A stretch of DNA of 64,000 bases, taken from Fratercula arctica. Its lineage: Eukaryota > Chordata > Aves > Charadriiformes > Alcidae. Of this stretch, positions 37,701 to 51,800 are shown piece by piece. Every line of letters starts with the position of its first letter. The stretch's first letter is position 1. The notes under the pieces are model-generated. The model searched no databases. It saw nothing but the letters and a program-made list of their open reading frames with translations, and was not told where the DNA came from. The translations under genes and the position numbers were made by a program. The stretch is from the NCBI GenBank assembly GCA_947846985.1, contig CANTUZ010000005.1, forward strand, positions 12,901,861 through 12,965,860, in the 5' to 3' direction.

Positions 37701-40700
37701 TAAACCTGTGATAAAATACAGCAGAAAGTCATATTTACAGTTACTGCTTCATAAAATACACAATTGAAAAGTCTGTACAGAGTGGTCTCAGTTTTTCCAG
37801 TGTTGACATGCGCAACATCTGATGGAAAAATAAATGCACCTGCTTTTCTGAAATTGCTGAGCACTCCCATTGCTAAGGGCTAATCAAACATTAAAAAATC
37901 AAAAATACCAGCTTTAGCCTTCATAGCTTAAGGAAAAAAAATAATCTATCCTGTGTTTGGACTTCACCCAGTCCCCCTTTCCAGCAGCGTGTCCAAGATG
38001 CAAACAACCTTTAATAGTATGGCACAGTTACTTATTATTGCAAGGGGGAGTGGGATATTGAAATAGATTTCTACTACGTCAAAGCCATACCTGGCTTGAA
38101 GTTTCCTTACAGTCTCCTCATCTTGCCGTGCCTGCTTCTCATCCTCCAAAGCTTCCTGTAGCTGTTTATACATTTCTTCCAGTTCACGTACTCTCTGTAA
38201 ATACTGTTCCAGTTCGGATGATTTCTGAGCAACCTGCTCTTCCATTTTTTGTCTTACCTAGCAGCATAAATTGAGGATACATATGAGCTACCATGCAACT
38301 CAGGTTTCCAATTTTTAAAGGAATTGCCAGGTTTCCTTCAGATAATGTTTTCAGAGACAAACTTTTTCCTGCTGCCTGCAGAGCAGAACTGATAAAATTG
38401 ACTCTAGATTTGTAACTAAAAGCATTTAAAAAAAATAAGTAATCACACAGGTTACTTACGTTGCCCTACTTCATGCAGCACAGGATTTTCACAGGGGTTT
38501 AAACCTAACTTCAATCAGTTTGAACTTGTCACTTAGTTTACAGATACAGAAAGTGAAGGAAGAGAAAACTTGTAGACACAAAGGCCAGGCTGGTTTAATT
38601 ACACTGTTTCCACTCCTTTCCTCAGGCAAGTCCTCCCTTGGCAGCAGTGCACTTCAAACACTTATCTGGATGATGGCACCGCAACAGCACAGGATGGATA
38701 AAGGGTTGGAAACTGGCTAAGAAGGTTGGCTTTGCTAAGAGATGAGCAACTATAACAAAAAACAATGGTAAGGGATAAATGAAGGTCAGGGGATGCTGCA
38801 CATCCACAGTCGCCCAGTCTCTGATGCACATCCCCTGCCTTTCACTGACCAGAGCGGGAAACCAGGGGCTGCAGCACCAGAACCGTCCTCCCACTCAGCC
38901 CATCACTGTGCTGGGGACAACAGCAGTCAGCTGTCTTTGAACGCAGTAGGGATAAAGCACCAAAACCTCAGCATTTAGCAGCACATAACGTGTACTCCAC
39001 AGAAGGTAAGCACAGCTCCCAAAGTCAGCAAGAAGGGCTTTCTGTCAAGTGTGACAGGATGGCATGTCCTGCTCCACTGCTCTGCAGCCTCGTTCCCTCA
39101 GCTAACCTAAATCCCACTGACCCAGAAAGTGATCATATTCAGGAATTCACACACGGCCCATAAAGCAGCACTGTGTGCATTTATGTCCTGAGACGTTCCA
39201 TCACATTGACTCGACTATTTCTACTTCTTTTCTCCAGCTAACAGAAAAGCTCGTTACGGCTCACAAAGCCCTTGAAGATTGAAAATTAGTTCTTCTGGAA
39301 ATTCTCAGTGTGGATTATAGTAACAGCATTGTAAGCTACAATATTTATTTTTTATGTTGATGTGTGGGTAAATGTAAAAGAACACACAGTATAAAAAAGC
39401 AGGGATATATTCAAGTCAGAAAATTCTTAAAATGCATTTTGATTATGCCTGTGTTCATTTTGTATATTCATATAGTATGTACTGGCCTTAGGTTCTCCAT
39501 CTTTCAAAACTGCAAGGATAACTTCAGTCTGCATTTATCTTTCAAACAGTCAATGTTTTCCCAATTTTCCAATAATATTTAAACTTTGAATGGTATACAA
39601 ATTGTAGGCAAGCTGTTCTAGTATTTGAATTCACTCGTAAAAATATTTTATTCCTACATCTCTAATAAATACAACTCAGGTTGTATTCTCCAGCCTCCTG
39701 CAAAATCTGCAGAATCTTTTCAGTGACTGCCTGTGAGGGAAGCCATTGCTGAACGCATTGTTCACCCTCTGTAACTGCAGCAAAAACCCACATGCGCTAC
39801 TCACCATTTTTTCTCTTTCCAGCTCCAAACTGAAGCGATCTTGTAATTCAACTTGAGTCTGAAGTCGTTTCTTCTCTTCCTCAGCAGCACGAGCAGCTGC
39901 TGCTTCCAGTTGCTGCAAGAGAAGAGTGAGGGGTGGGGGGGAAGAAAAGAAAGAAAAACAATTTGTCAAAATGACAACATTTGGAGGGAATGGAATTTTA
40001 CTTAACAATTTTTGTTTTTAACAAAATTGGAAGAAACCTTCAAAAGTATTAAGGCACCAGCTTTTTTTTTTAATGTCTGAGGCTATTCTCAATCTCTAAA
40101 TATAATTTTTAATCTTGTCAGTTGCAAGACAACTTTAAATTTACCAATGAAAAGTCAATTATCAGATATCCTCCAAGTTTCCTTTGAGTCCTGCTTTACA
40201 CAACTGATAGAAATCACTTTATTTCCTTCTCTATCTCATATGGGATAGAAAACTATTCTGGAAAAGCACATCCCAGGCAGGACTGTACAGGACTTCCAAC
40301 AGTGAAAACATGCCAGCATGCATAGAGTTCATACAGAGACAGAAGTGAGAAGCACTAAAATTGTCATGGGAAAGCAGAAGTGCCACAAACTTTGACTATA
40401 ATAAGTGACTGTGCTATTGTGAATCACATCCCTTTAACATCCCCTAAATTGCCATGTAAGGTAAATAAAATTCTAGTCGATAATCACCACTTGAAATTAG
40501 GGGAAAAATTAGCCTAGTCAGAGCTAAGGCCTAGGAAACAGCTGCTGGTACCCGCATGCCTTTGTGCATCTTGATTTTACAAATGAAGATAGTCGTCACA
40601 GTTTGTTCTTTCATCAGGATTTCAATAGCACGTATTTTTAGAATGCACGGTAGGTCAGAAATGTACGAGTACCAGCCAAAACTTTACCAATACTGAAAAC

Positions 40701-43700
40701 AAAATAATGCTTTCACAGAATTTTCGTAAGAAACTTATCTGATGCTTCAGAGGAAACGTAAAGCGAGCACCCTTCTTCTGTAATATGCTAGGCTGGTGAA
40801 ACTGCTTCCACAGGCCTTCAGCACGAGTGGGACACCCATCTTCTTTAGGATTTTTGGAAGTTACCACATTTAAACCATCTTCCCTCACACGACCTCGATG
40901 AACTAACGAGACGCCTAACCGCTAAAAATGCCAAGCTAAAACTTTCATTCCGTTAAGTGCTTGTGATACCACTCTAATCTGAAATAGATGGGAAGAAGGG
41001 AAGGAGAAGGCTCCTAGTTTCTTGTTTTAAGCTGTAGAAGATAGTACAGAATTGCTCTCCTTTGAAAGGCTCAAATGATGCCAGTCTTTCAGAAGCAGTA
41101 TTCCTCCTCTGCCAGAACATTTGAAAGCATGTAATTGTAGTCAAATCCAAGATGCCTATTTAAGTGAAATTTTCTTTTGATTTCCTTTCCCACTTTGAAA
41201 TTAAACAAACATTGCCAGTACTGAGCTGAGAGGGCGAACGTGCAGAGTCACAGGCAAGGGTGGGTGTTAGGCTTTTGCCAGAGAGCTCAACAAGAAAATA
41301 CATTGACTGTCCACTCTCTATCAGCAACTTCCTGCTTAGTTCATGTCAGAGGACATCCATTCCTGGCAGGTAAGGTTACTGGCAACAACTATGCAGTTTA
41401 GGGAAAAGTCCCAAATGTTGTGGGTGGGGAGGGAGGGGGAATCAACAGGAACATCCCACTCCAGCAGGGGTTAGCCAGCACAGAGTCTCTGAATCCCATG
41501 CAAGACCCCTAACTGAAACAGAAAGCGTGCACAAGTCTTGTGCTTGCTGTCTTGGTGAGAAAACTTACCTTTCAGTCCATTCAATGTGTGTATCTCAAAA
41601 TTCCATTAAAAATATGAAAAAAAAACTATTTTAGACAAAGACTCTTATTCTTCTGAAATTTTCTCCTGCAAGAGCTATCAAAATACAAACCAGTCTCACA
41701 GCGCACTTTGGCAGATGCTGCGTAAGTGGTGGCTCACTGCCATCAGGAGCAAACCTAACTCTAAGCTTTCCACAAGAATTCAGTTTCCTGAACCATTTAC
41801 AAAGCCTTTTCCTTTAAGAACATTTTTCTAACTACTCAAACACTTTAAGTTCCTCCAACACAGTACCTCCCCGCTCATTCCACTTAGCCAAAGTGCAGTA
41901 CTTCATGTCAGAGACTAAACTACTTTCCTTAAAAAGTCATTTTAATCCAGTCCACTTCAAAAGATGCTTCTTGCCACAACTCTCTTTAGTTTAACCCACT
42001 GTGATTTCTACAAAACTCCCTGGAGCCTGTCAACACCCTCCTGCTCCTTTGGGGTTGCTCTCATGTTACCTGACTTTTTCTCCATAAACTCAACACAGCT
42101 ATCCAGTCCTATGATTTCTGTTAACAGGTGTATTACTGACCAGTAACTTGCAGGTAACACAGGCTATCCTTTAAAGCATATTTTTGATTCTGAATCTTAA
42201 AAATATGGTAGAATATAGGTGCTAAAATTCAATTTAAAAATGGTTGTCCACTGACAGTGGAAGGTTAATTAAAAAAAAAAAAGACAAATTTCTCCTTGCC
42301 ACAAATTGTGACTTAATGACAAGACTTTTAAAAAAAAAGATACATTATGGATTTTTTATTTGCTTTCTAGACTCGGCACCTTTAACATGCTCTCATGATA
42401 TTTATAGCTTCCCCCCTGCCACAAAGATCATTAAAGTTTTTTTTCTAACTGAAGGCTAAAATTAGTTAGTGTTTTTCATTTATGAAAAAGTCAAGCGACG
42501 ATGCAGACTTGTCCTAACTGGGAATGCAAAAAATCAAATTAATTTAGGAAGTCACTGAACAAAAGACTCTTCAGACTAAGCACAGGGCAAAGATCTGGCC
42601 TGCTCTAGCAGCAGGGATTCAGCAGCCAAAATGTTAGGTAGCAGCAGGGCGGGAGGCATCTCACGGCGTTCTAAGCTATTTCCAAGGCACACTCCCCACT
42701 AAAAGGTATCACGGCAATAAAAGCCATAGTAACTCTTATTGCAAGTCTTTAAAAAGAAAGATAGAAAGTACATCTGGATAATAATCAAGTCTCTGTGGAG
42801 AATTATTACAGCGGTACCAGTTGTTCCAAAGTACAAAGATCCATCAGCATGTTCAATCTACTGTCAGAGTGTGCAGCCACAGCAAAGGCACCTTGGTGTC
42901 TCCTACCAGCCGTTAGACTAAAAAGCTGTCTACAAGCGAAATAATGTATTCAGCAAGTCTTCTGCTAATACTCAAGAGATTTCTAGTCCAATTCCCAGGC
43001 TGTTAGAAATCAATCCAGCATTTACAAGGAACATGCATTAAACAGTTTATAAATGGTTGCTAAGCGTCTCAACTCTATAAACCTCCCCCAAACCACTCTA
43101 ATAAAATTATGCCTATACATACTCACAAAAATCACTTTGCATCTTTGGAATCTTTGTAAATTAAATGTGTATCTCTGGAAACTACCTCTGTATGAATAGA
43201 AGAGTTCCCCCACACATAAAATAACTTTGGAAAACTATGTAAGAAAATCTTAACGGAAAGCCCCAAGTTTGACAGACAGGTCTGACAGAAAAGAAAAACA
43301 AAAAACTCGTAAGTGACTGAAAATAGTAGACTCTCCAGTCCCCCCTAGCGCCATCCACACAGCTGGGGCTTTCTTCTGCCCTAGCTTCACAATACCCTCA
43401 TAAGTACAGGGGACAGGGCTGGGCCACGTGAGTTACCCCGAGCCTGCTGAACACTCCTTAGAAACTGCTGCAGTCAGTGCTGAAGGCTTTACACTGGAGA
43501 CTCAACCAGCACATCTACTGCTGCTGACACAAGCTCACCTCCTCTGGAGGAGTTTGTTCAATATGTCTGAACACCTGAACAGGAAATAGATGCCTAATTA
43601 TACATCAAGAAGCCCAGCTCAACCACAGAGATTGAGCTTTAAGTTTGAAGGTCAGCAGCTCCCACTCCCACCTTTCGCACGGTCTCCAGTTCCTTCTGCT

Positions 43701-45809
43701 TGTTCTCGTTGGCCGTTTGCAGTTCTTTCATCTGCCGCTCCAGCTCTTCTTGCTCAGCTAACAGCTTCTGCCGCAATTCTTTTCGCTTCTGACGTGCTTC
43801 TTTGTGGGGTGGAGGGCTCCCTGCTCTCAGCAGGTTTACAGTGGTCTGTATGGCTGGAAAGGAGCGTGCAAGACAAAGGGAGAGAAAGGGAACACCAGTG
43901 AAGGGAAATGCTAAACTTTCTGGATAGCCTCCGTGAATAAATACTTGTGGTAGTGTGTTGTTTGTTAGGGTCTTTTTAAACGTATTTTTAAATCAGAAAT
44001 AACTGTTGTCAGTTCTCCTAATTCTCCTCAGGCTAGCTGTCAACAAAGCAAAAATGAAAGACGCTTGGCTTTCAGTATTGGCTGTGTGCCACAAGGACAA
44101 GGGCTGGCAATTCCAATGCCTTATGGCAATTTCAATATTGACTTCTAACAGGCTGTGGACATACAAGTCACTTGTATGCCTAGCTGAAAAAAAAAAACAA
44201 ACAACCCAACCCCAACACTTCAAGATTTCTTACTACCTAGATTCAGTGACTCAAGCAGTTAACATGTTATCTAACAAATACATTCATTTACTTCCCTAGA
44301 GCCAACCTTAAATCCTTTATTCTTACTGATACTCCAAGGGAAAGCTTTCTCCCAGTAAGACAGCAGCTCTCATTCACTCATATTCAACAAGGAAATATTC
44401 AGAGAGCAAATCTCAGGAGTGGCAGATGATTTTTACAGTTTATTCACCTACTACAGCTGTGAAAAAATATCTCCTTTGGAACTAAGTAATCATTCGTCAT
44501 ACATCTGACTTTAGTGCAATTACACACATGCTTCAGATAAAGAGGGAAGTGCAAATGAAAGCACATAGCTCCAAATATTTAAATGCTGTACATACTTCAA
44601 TAGCATTGACAACAGTGGCTTTGCAAGGGCTTTACCTCACTCCACAAAAGATGCACGTAACTATTGCTCAGCTCCTAGCTGGGAAGGTCTCACAGAAGTA
44701 CCTTCACTGTGGGAACAGAAGAGGAAGCCCCAATTCCCAGCCTTGTGCTCAGCTCACCGAACCACACCACCTCAAGCAAAACTGTAAAAGCCAAGCCAGT
44801 ATTTCATGATGCTGACATGAACAAGCTTCACCTTTCTCCCCGAAAGCAACAATTTACAATGTATTCCCCCTTCCCTTCCTCATTCCTCGAAGTACAAACA
44901 ATACAGAAAAAGAAAACAACAATAATATCCATTTCATTTTGGTTATGGTTGCCTAAATTGAGCCACCTAAATGACAGAAATCGATTCCCCTTAGGTGGAT
45001 CCTTAGTTCTTCCCGAGTCTCAGGCTCCTTAAAATATCCTTTCCATGTGTCCAAAACAGAGACATCAGAAATCACAAGACCAAGAATTTCAAATTTGAGT
45101 AAAGCACACCTGTAAGACGTTAGCTTGCCTTAACTTTCACATAACTAAAATTTTTTAAAACCTCACCTTGAATCCACTCCTGCTTCTTCTTCTTATCAGA
45201 GGCACTGATCTCAAAGCTTTTATCAAGACATTTTATGAGAAAAAGGCATTTCTTTCCATCTTTGTCAGGCAAGGCCTAGAATGGGTAACAAAAGGATTAG
45301 CCTTGCAAACACTGAAATCTACGTTATATTGTCAAGCCCCACGTATGCAGTTATCTGTTACAGAGCTACAAATACCAGCACTAAGAACCTTTATTAACCA
45401 TTCATAGGTTTTGGTGTTTGGTTTGGTTTTGTGGTTTTTTTACCTCTACACAACAGTTGCCATCCAGTATGATGTCTCCCTTCTTGTCCTTTAAATCTTC
45501 ACTTACGTAGTAGGAAATAATACTGGGTTTTAGCACAAACCATCGTTCCGTCCAATTTTTCCTTTTGTGACCTTTTTTCAACATATAGCCCTGTAAAAAT
45601 CAACAAATAGCTGAAATGCCCGGCCTTTGTTGAACCGTTTTGTTGTGTGTTCAATAGAGCACACAGAGAAGTGAGCTCAAGGCCCCAAATACTTCACCTA
45701 CACACTTCTGTTCCCAATACCAGCACACTGCTAACTGTTTAGCCCATGAGAAATTACTCCCTGCTCGTGTCTGGTTTTCAAGTAACTGTGTTACCTGAAG
45801 AACTGAAAA

Positions 45810-45847
<38 letters not shown>

Positions 45848-48800
45848 GTCATTATCAAGCCATTATTATGACTCTTCAGTCCTCTTTGATGACCTTTACT
45901 ATTTAATGTTCTTCAGTCAAGCAGAGACATTTGCCATTGCTAAAACTCACCTGTAATACTTTAATGACAGCCATTATTAAAAGTCAGTCCTGTGTGGATG
46001 CCTGCACCCACACACTGTAAATCCAGCCTGTTACGGGATATTCCCAGGGACAAAGCAGAAGCACCTCTTGTCCTGGGAGTGCCTCTACCCTGCCAACATA
46101 CTCATTCAGCTCCACCCCACTGAAGAAGCGATCCCATACAGGATACTTCAATGAGAAACTGGTAACAGAACTATACTCCTGTCATCTTTATTGGATGGGA
46201 TACGGGAATGCTGGCGAAGCCTGGATTTTCCCTTAGAGGAAGAGAGTTGTACCTTGATTTAAGTAATGCCACCATTTCACTCACAGTATTTTGTTTTCCT
46301 TGAAAGACGATCCACTCAACTTCCTATATAAGAAAACACTTGCAAGCCTTAACAAGACTATTCCAAAAGAAGGAAGAGAAGATCATACTTTGCCACTGAG
46401 CTTTATACAAATAAAAGAATAAAAATGGTAATCTTCTGTAATGACAATAAACAGGACTGGTATCATGAGAAAATCATCCAAGTTTGCCTCTATTGAATAT
46501 TAACATATATAAAATATAAGCAGCAATACTAAGTGCAGTTATACTAGTCACCCTGTTCTACATTGTCCACTGTGGCTGTGGCAATTCAAAAAACATCTCA
46601 TGGAAAAGGGTGCACAGAGAACAATATAATAATTGGGCACACTTTCAGGTGTTGGATTTTTAGTGGTCTTATCAGGGGCACTGCTGTGACCTAGTCAGTT
46701 TTTAATCCAGAGTTTCAAAGTCTGCCAGTATTTCAGCTATACCTGCCATTTCTGAAACCGTATTCCCTAATTGCTTACATACTTTTGTCTAACTTCAGGA
46801 AAAAGTCAAATCACAGATGAAACTGAAACACCCACATCAATATAGCTATGAACAAGCCATACAGAAAGCACTGTACTCAAAAGTATTCCAGACTAAGAGG
46901 ATGAAAAAGTTAGAAAGGAGACCAAGGAACATTTTTCCTGTACTGGCTTTTAGCTATAGCAATTTTGGGCAAAAGCAAACAAATGTGCTGTGGTGTACAG
47001 GTGTGAGGGGAAGAAAAATTCAGGACTGTTGGAGAAGCTCTTTTGTTAAAAAAGCAGAAGAAACCAAACAAAAAAGAAACAACCCCCCTACACATATAGC
47101 TTATCTGTGCTCAGCTTCTCCAGCCACATACACGTGGCCAGAGCCAAGGCCGTGCCTATTCCCATGTGCCGTCCCGCCCCCTTGCTCCAGCACAGGAAGG
47201 TGCAGAGAAGCAGCTTTACTTGCCGCCTCCGTACTCAGTCTGAGGTCTGGGTGGTCGCAAGGGTGTGTGAAGGACTCCCGCAGCTTCACTCTCTCATGCC
47301 TTGCACAGTCTAAGTCATAACCAGGTATTCTTCCCCTTCCTGAAATACTGAATTTGCTTTCAAAGGCAAGTCAGACTGATCTTTCCCCTCAGATTTCTGC
47401 AAAGTCTTTATGTATTATTTCAGTGCTTCAGCTGCTTCTCATCTTCCAAGAGCCCACTGGCAGCTCCTGGGGAACTTTTCACACCAACTGTCACATGAAG
47501 GACATGTCTTTCGGAAAACTAAATATCACAAATTTAATTATCACTGCTACCCACCATAAGCCTTGGAGACCCAAGATAAGTGTACCATAAAAAGGGCAGT
47601 ATGACACTTGGCTACATTAACTGATACCTTAAAGTAATCATATACTGCAATAAACAGGACAAACAAATGAACAGGTATCAGGGCACAAGAACCAGACATC
47701 TGTAAGACACCCAGGGAACTCCGTTCTCCACTAGACCAGCGACTGCCCAGGAGGTCATGGGCCAAATCTTGACACGAACTATTTTTAAGTGTCAAGGAAC
47801 CATTCAAAGGCACTCAGACATCCTTGAGAAAGAGGCCCATCCACCGAGAGAGGAAAGGAGGAAAGAAAGGAGACAGTAAAAAAAAAAAAAAAAAAAAAAA
47901 GGAGGGGGGAGACACAATGCAGTCTCAAAACTGAAAAGAAATCCGCTTTCCTCACAAATTTCAAGTGGAAGGACTGACCTGACACTGGTTATTTTATTTT
48001 CATGGTATTAAACAGCAGAATGACTTCATTTTGCCCTCAAAAGACTATGACTTTGTGTGTGTTCCCAGCCATCACCTCCAACAGGCAAACGGCAGTTAAC
48101 AAAAATAGACTTTTGCATTGTTCTGTGGATATTCTGAAAGAATTTCCTGTGCCAAGACCTTCTGATGATTTCTTCAGAACAGCTTAGGAAAGCCTGCCAA
48201 GAAAGCCTTTGTTTCTCCCCTCACCAAGAAATCAAAGATGGAAAAAATTCTCTGCCAGGTAAAAGTCAATTTTAAATAGCTCCCTACGTAAGCTCTGCTG
48301 TGACCCCTCAGGCCCCTGTGATATTTATACTTCTCATGGAAGAAATGCAGTTTTTAAAGCCATTCCTAAACTGATCATCCAGCCACTGGAAATCTGAAGA
48401 AACTGAAGACTGACACAAGTTTGCTAAGAATATAAAAGCCAGCAGGACTTCTGTATTTGAGTACAGGTAAGGAAGTTGTCGGTCACGTAGCCTGCTAAGC
48501 AGAAGAAGAAGGGAGAGAGCTCTGGAGCTCTTCCACACATCTTTGCCATGCTGAAGTGGGGCAACTTAGAAGCAGACCTTTCAGCTGGAGTAACACCTTT
48601 GTCCAGACCCCCTTGTTACAGCGGTTATCATCAGCACAACTTTATTTGCTACAACATAACTGCACCTAGGACAAGGCATTTTCAAAGACTGAAGAGTTGT
48701 CACAGTTGAAGCACTGATAGCGCAGTTGATACGAGTATATAAAAGGCTGTATTTCAAGTCAGAGCACACTTCTTTTACTTTCTAAAAAACAAACTTTCCC

Positions 48801-51800
48801 AAAAAGTAACTCATTCCTAATACTGCAACAATTACAACCATCTGAACAGCAGTACAATTTCTCTTTTATAAAAATAAGCTCATATTAAAGAACACAATTT
48901 TTAAGTACTTTACCTTATTTCCCCTGGCTCATTATCCATCAGGTAAAGAAATTTCAATACAAATCGAACATTTTCTAATTACAAAATAAGTTTTTCTACT
49001 TTAAAACACTAGTTCTCTGTGGTTCTTACCTGTTTGAGTACATCTAATATGAGCTCATTGAAGACCTCATTGATTGCCATGGACACTGTCTGTCGGTCCA
49101 TCCCTTTACTAAACTGCCCACTTCCGATGAGATCAATCAGCTCCCACGCAGAAAGACCTTCTCGACTGGTGTTGAGAGCAATCTTATAATGGTCAAACTG
49201 CTCTTGCTGCCAGCCTGCTCCCATTGCTTCGGTGAGTTTTTTAAGTAAATATTCAATCTGTAAAGAAATACAGAAATTAATCATCTCCAGCACAGAAATC
49301 AAGAGTTTCAGAGCTGTAAGCTAAGCTTCTCTAGAGACTATCATTACAGCTAGATTCCTACATTCACATGTAGGCCCCTAAACATAAAGTGGTTTAATTA
49401 GCAAAGATTTTAGGCTCCTGCCTCTGTTGAACTTTTGACTGCCAAACCCATCCTGCAGCTACTCTCTTCATAGTAAAAAAACAAAGAATTGAACCTGACA
49501 GCCTCTTTTAATATTTCAGATTCCTACAGAACACACGGGACCTTCCCTGCAACAGCTTCCAAACCATGATGACTGAAGCGTGAGAAAGCAAGAAGTTTCA
49601 AAAAGTATTCATGGCAGATAAAAAGCAAACATATTAGGAAAAAAAAAAAAAAAGCAGCTGGCAGTTTGGATAAGAAGTGAAATTAAAAACTACCAAGGTA
49701 CTGTTACATATCTTAGTCTTCTGACCCCTCTTCTCTAAATCTCAAGCACTCCATCACTAGGCACAACCTTGGGAGATGGATCAAGAGAAGTAAAAGAACA
49801 AATTTTTCATGTCCGCTTTTATTGTTTCCAAAATAAACTCCTTTTCTTTTAATCTTTCATCATTCTGTAAACATTACCATACAAAGGGTAATAACACTAA
49901 TACTACTAGTCAAAACAAACACAAGAATGAAAAAAGAGGGAAAGAAGGCTCAGTTTCTTCTTTTGTCTGTTTTTTTATGTTGTTTTTAAACTCAGCACTA
50001 TTTGCTCTTTAAACTAGTTTGCAGTATTTTAAACTAAGTCCATCTACAGCTTTGAGCACATGTAAAATGCTTTTAATGTCTCTCTCAACAAAATAATTGT
50101 AGGAGAGCCATCCTACAAAGACCTCTACACAACAAAGTAAACGCCAGGCTTCTAACTTTCTATGACTGAAGTCACAGGACACCAGTTTTGAAGACGGACC
50201 AAGCTAACGTGGTCTTCTGCTATTTTGGGCAATGGCTCACTGCATGTCCTCACCAGCTTTGCAGGGAACCCAACTGCCTTCGTCAACCAGCCAAGGCAGA
50301 CACTAAAGCCACCTGCACCCCCCCTGAAGGAGGAAGCCTGGGGAGAGGGTGCTCAGTAACCCCACACCGGAGCATCCTCCTGCACCAGCCCACGGCAGGG
50401 ACAGGGCAGCACCAGCTCCTCCAAGGGCTGGTCTTTCTCTCCAGCCACCACAAGGCCAGCACACAACCTCCTCCTGGTAGGTCGGTCCACAAAGCTGTGG
50501 ACCAGGGCTCATCCCCGCTGCCCTGCTTCTCTACAGGCAGGAGGGACGCAACAGGGTGGGGAGCGCACGCTGCCCGGTGGAGGTGGGGACGGAAAGCACC
50601 ATGATCCTTCCAGGTTCTCTTTGTGTGCATGGAAACAACACAGATTTCCTCAAGTGCTGCTTTTCTGAAGGTTAGTCCTTCAGGACGGTCTGCTCCACTT
50701 TCCATTTACCTATTTTAGGTGTGGTTTTGGAAACAGTAAGTGACTCAGGAGCCTGGATCCCATTAACAAAAATGACTAAGGCTTACAGCATGAACATGCC
50801 TCATTGAAAAGTGGTGAAAACAAAATTATTTTCAGGACGTCATTTTTCTAATCACCAATGATGGCTTGCCTCTGCTCCTCAGCACTGCTCGAAAGTACAA
50901 TATAATTTCTGCTACAGGTAAGAAAAACCCTGGCTGAGAGAGACAGAGGATGTTTCACCACAGAATAAGTTATCTTTCCAGCTACAGCTCAGTCACATTT
51001 CAGCTGGTCTAATAGGCTTTAGAGCACCTAGCAGCCTCTACGTAAGTGATATGGGAGTACAAAGAAATAAAGAAGTATGTTTTCCCCACACACATTTCAC
51101 CTCGAGGACTCCCAGGCCTCAAGGTTTAGATGCAGCACGCATGCTAATTTTGCGGCTGCTGCTTCTCTCTCTTGCAACTGGTACAGGCAAATCCCTTCCT
51201 TTCCCTTGCATCCGTGATCAAGAAACACACAAGCATGTACCAGAACATGCTAATCTGGCAAAGCAGTAAATTACCAATTCACCATACAGATGGGTGGGCT
51301 TCTCTTACTATTTCAGCTCAGTGACTGTTCTTAGTCTCACAGCCCCTACTCTAGTAGCATGTGGACTGATGCTACAGCAAAATGGAGAAGCTGCTGCACC
51401 ATCTGGAGGAAAGTTCCTGCTCTGTCGAATGAGCAGGAAGCACGTACCTCTCCGAGATGTGGCTGTCGTATCCTCCTCGTAAAGACTGTCTGAAGAGAAG
51501 ACAGGCTAGCCAGTCACAGAATGTGCCTCCAGGGTGAGTTCAGAAGTTGTAGAGAGCACTGCTTTTCATTTCAGCTTCACCGAGTAAGGCATTTAAGTAT
51601 TTTTAGCTCCTCATGCAATGCTTACTAGCAAAGACATGATCTGAACAAAGGCCTCTGGAAAAGTGGCATTCACACTGTAGACAAGCACAACCAACGCAGG
51701 GTGCAAGGTAATCAGCAAAGACGCTTTGAGCCCTGTGCTGTGCCCCTCTGCCATTTGAGTAAAGCATCCCCGGGGAGGGCACCTCTGCACAGCCGCTCAC

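Larger units (their letters stand above)
45591..49029 (-). other. SWAP70 intron 4
   Basis: This 3.4-kb intron contains a (TTA)n microsatellite at 45,811-45,847 and a 23-A tract at 47,878-47,900. A 167-codon plus-strand open frame at 46,817-47,320 has no recognisable domain and is taken as chance. Confidence 0.85.

Noticed and set aside
46817..47320. 167-codon plus-strand frame in SWAP70 intron 4
   Set aside because: No domain, no splice partners, composition like the surrounding intron.
47878..47900. Poly(A) tail of a processed pseudogene
   Set aside because: No gene-like sequence, poly(A) signal or target-site duplication was seen upstream of the A tract; treated as a simple repeat.
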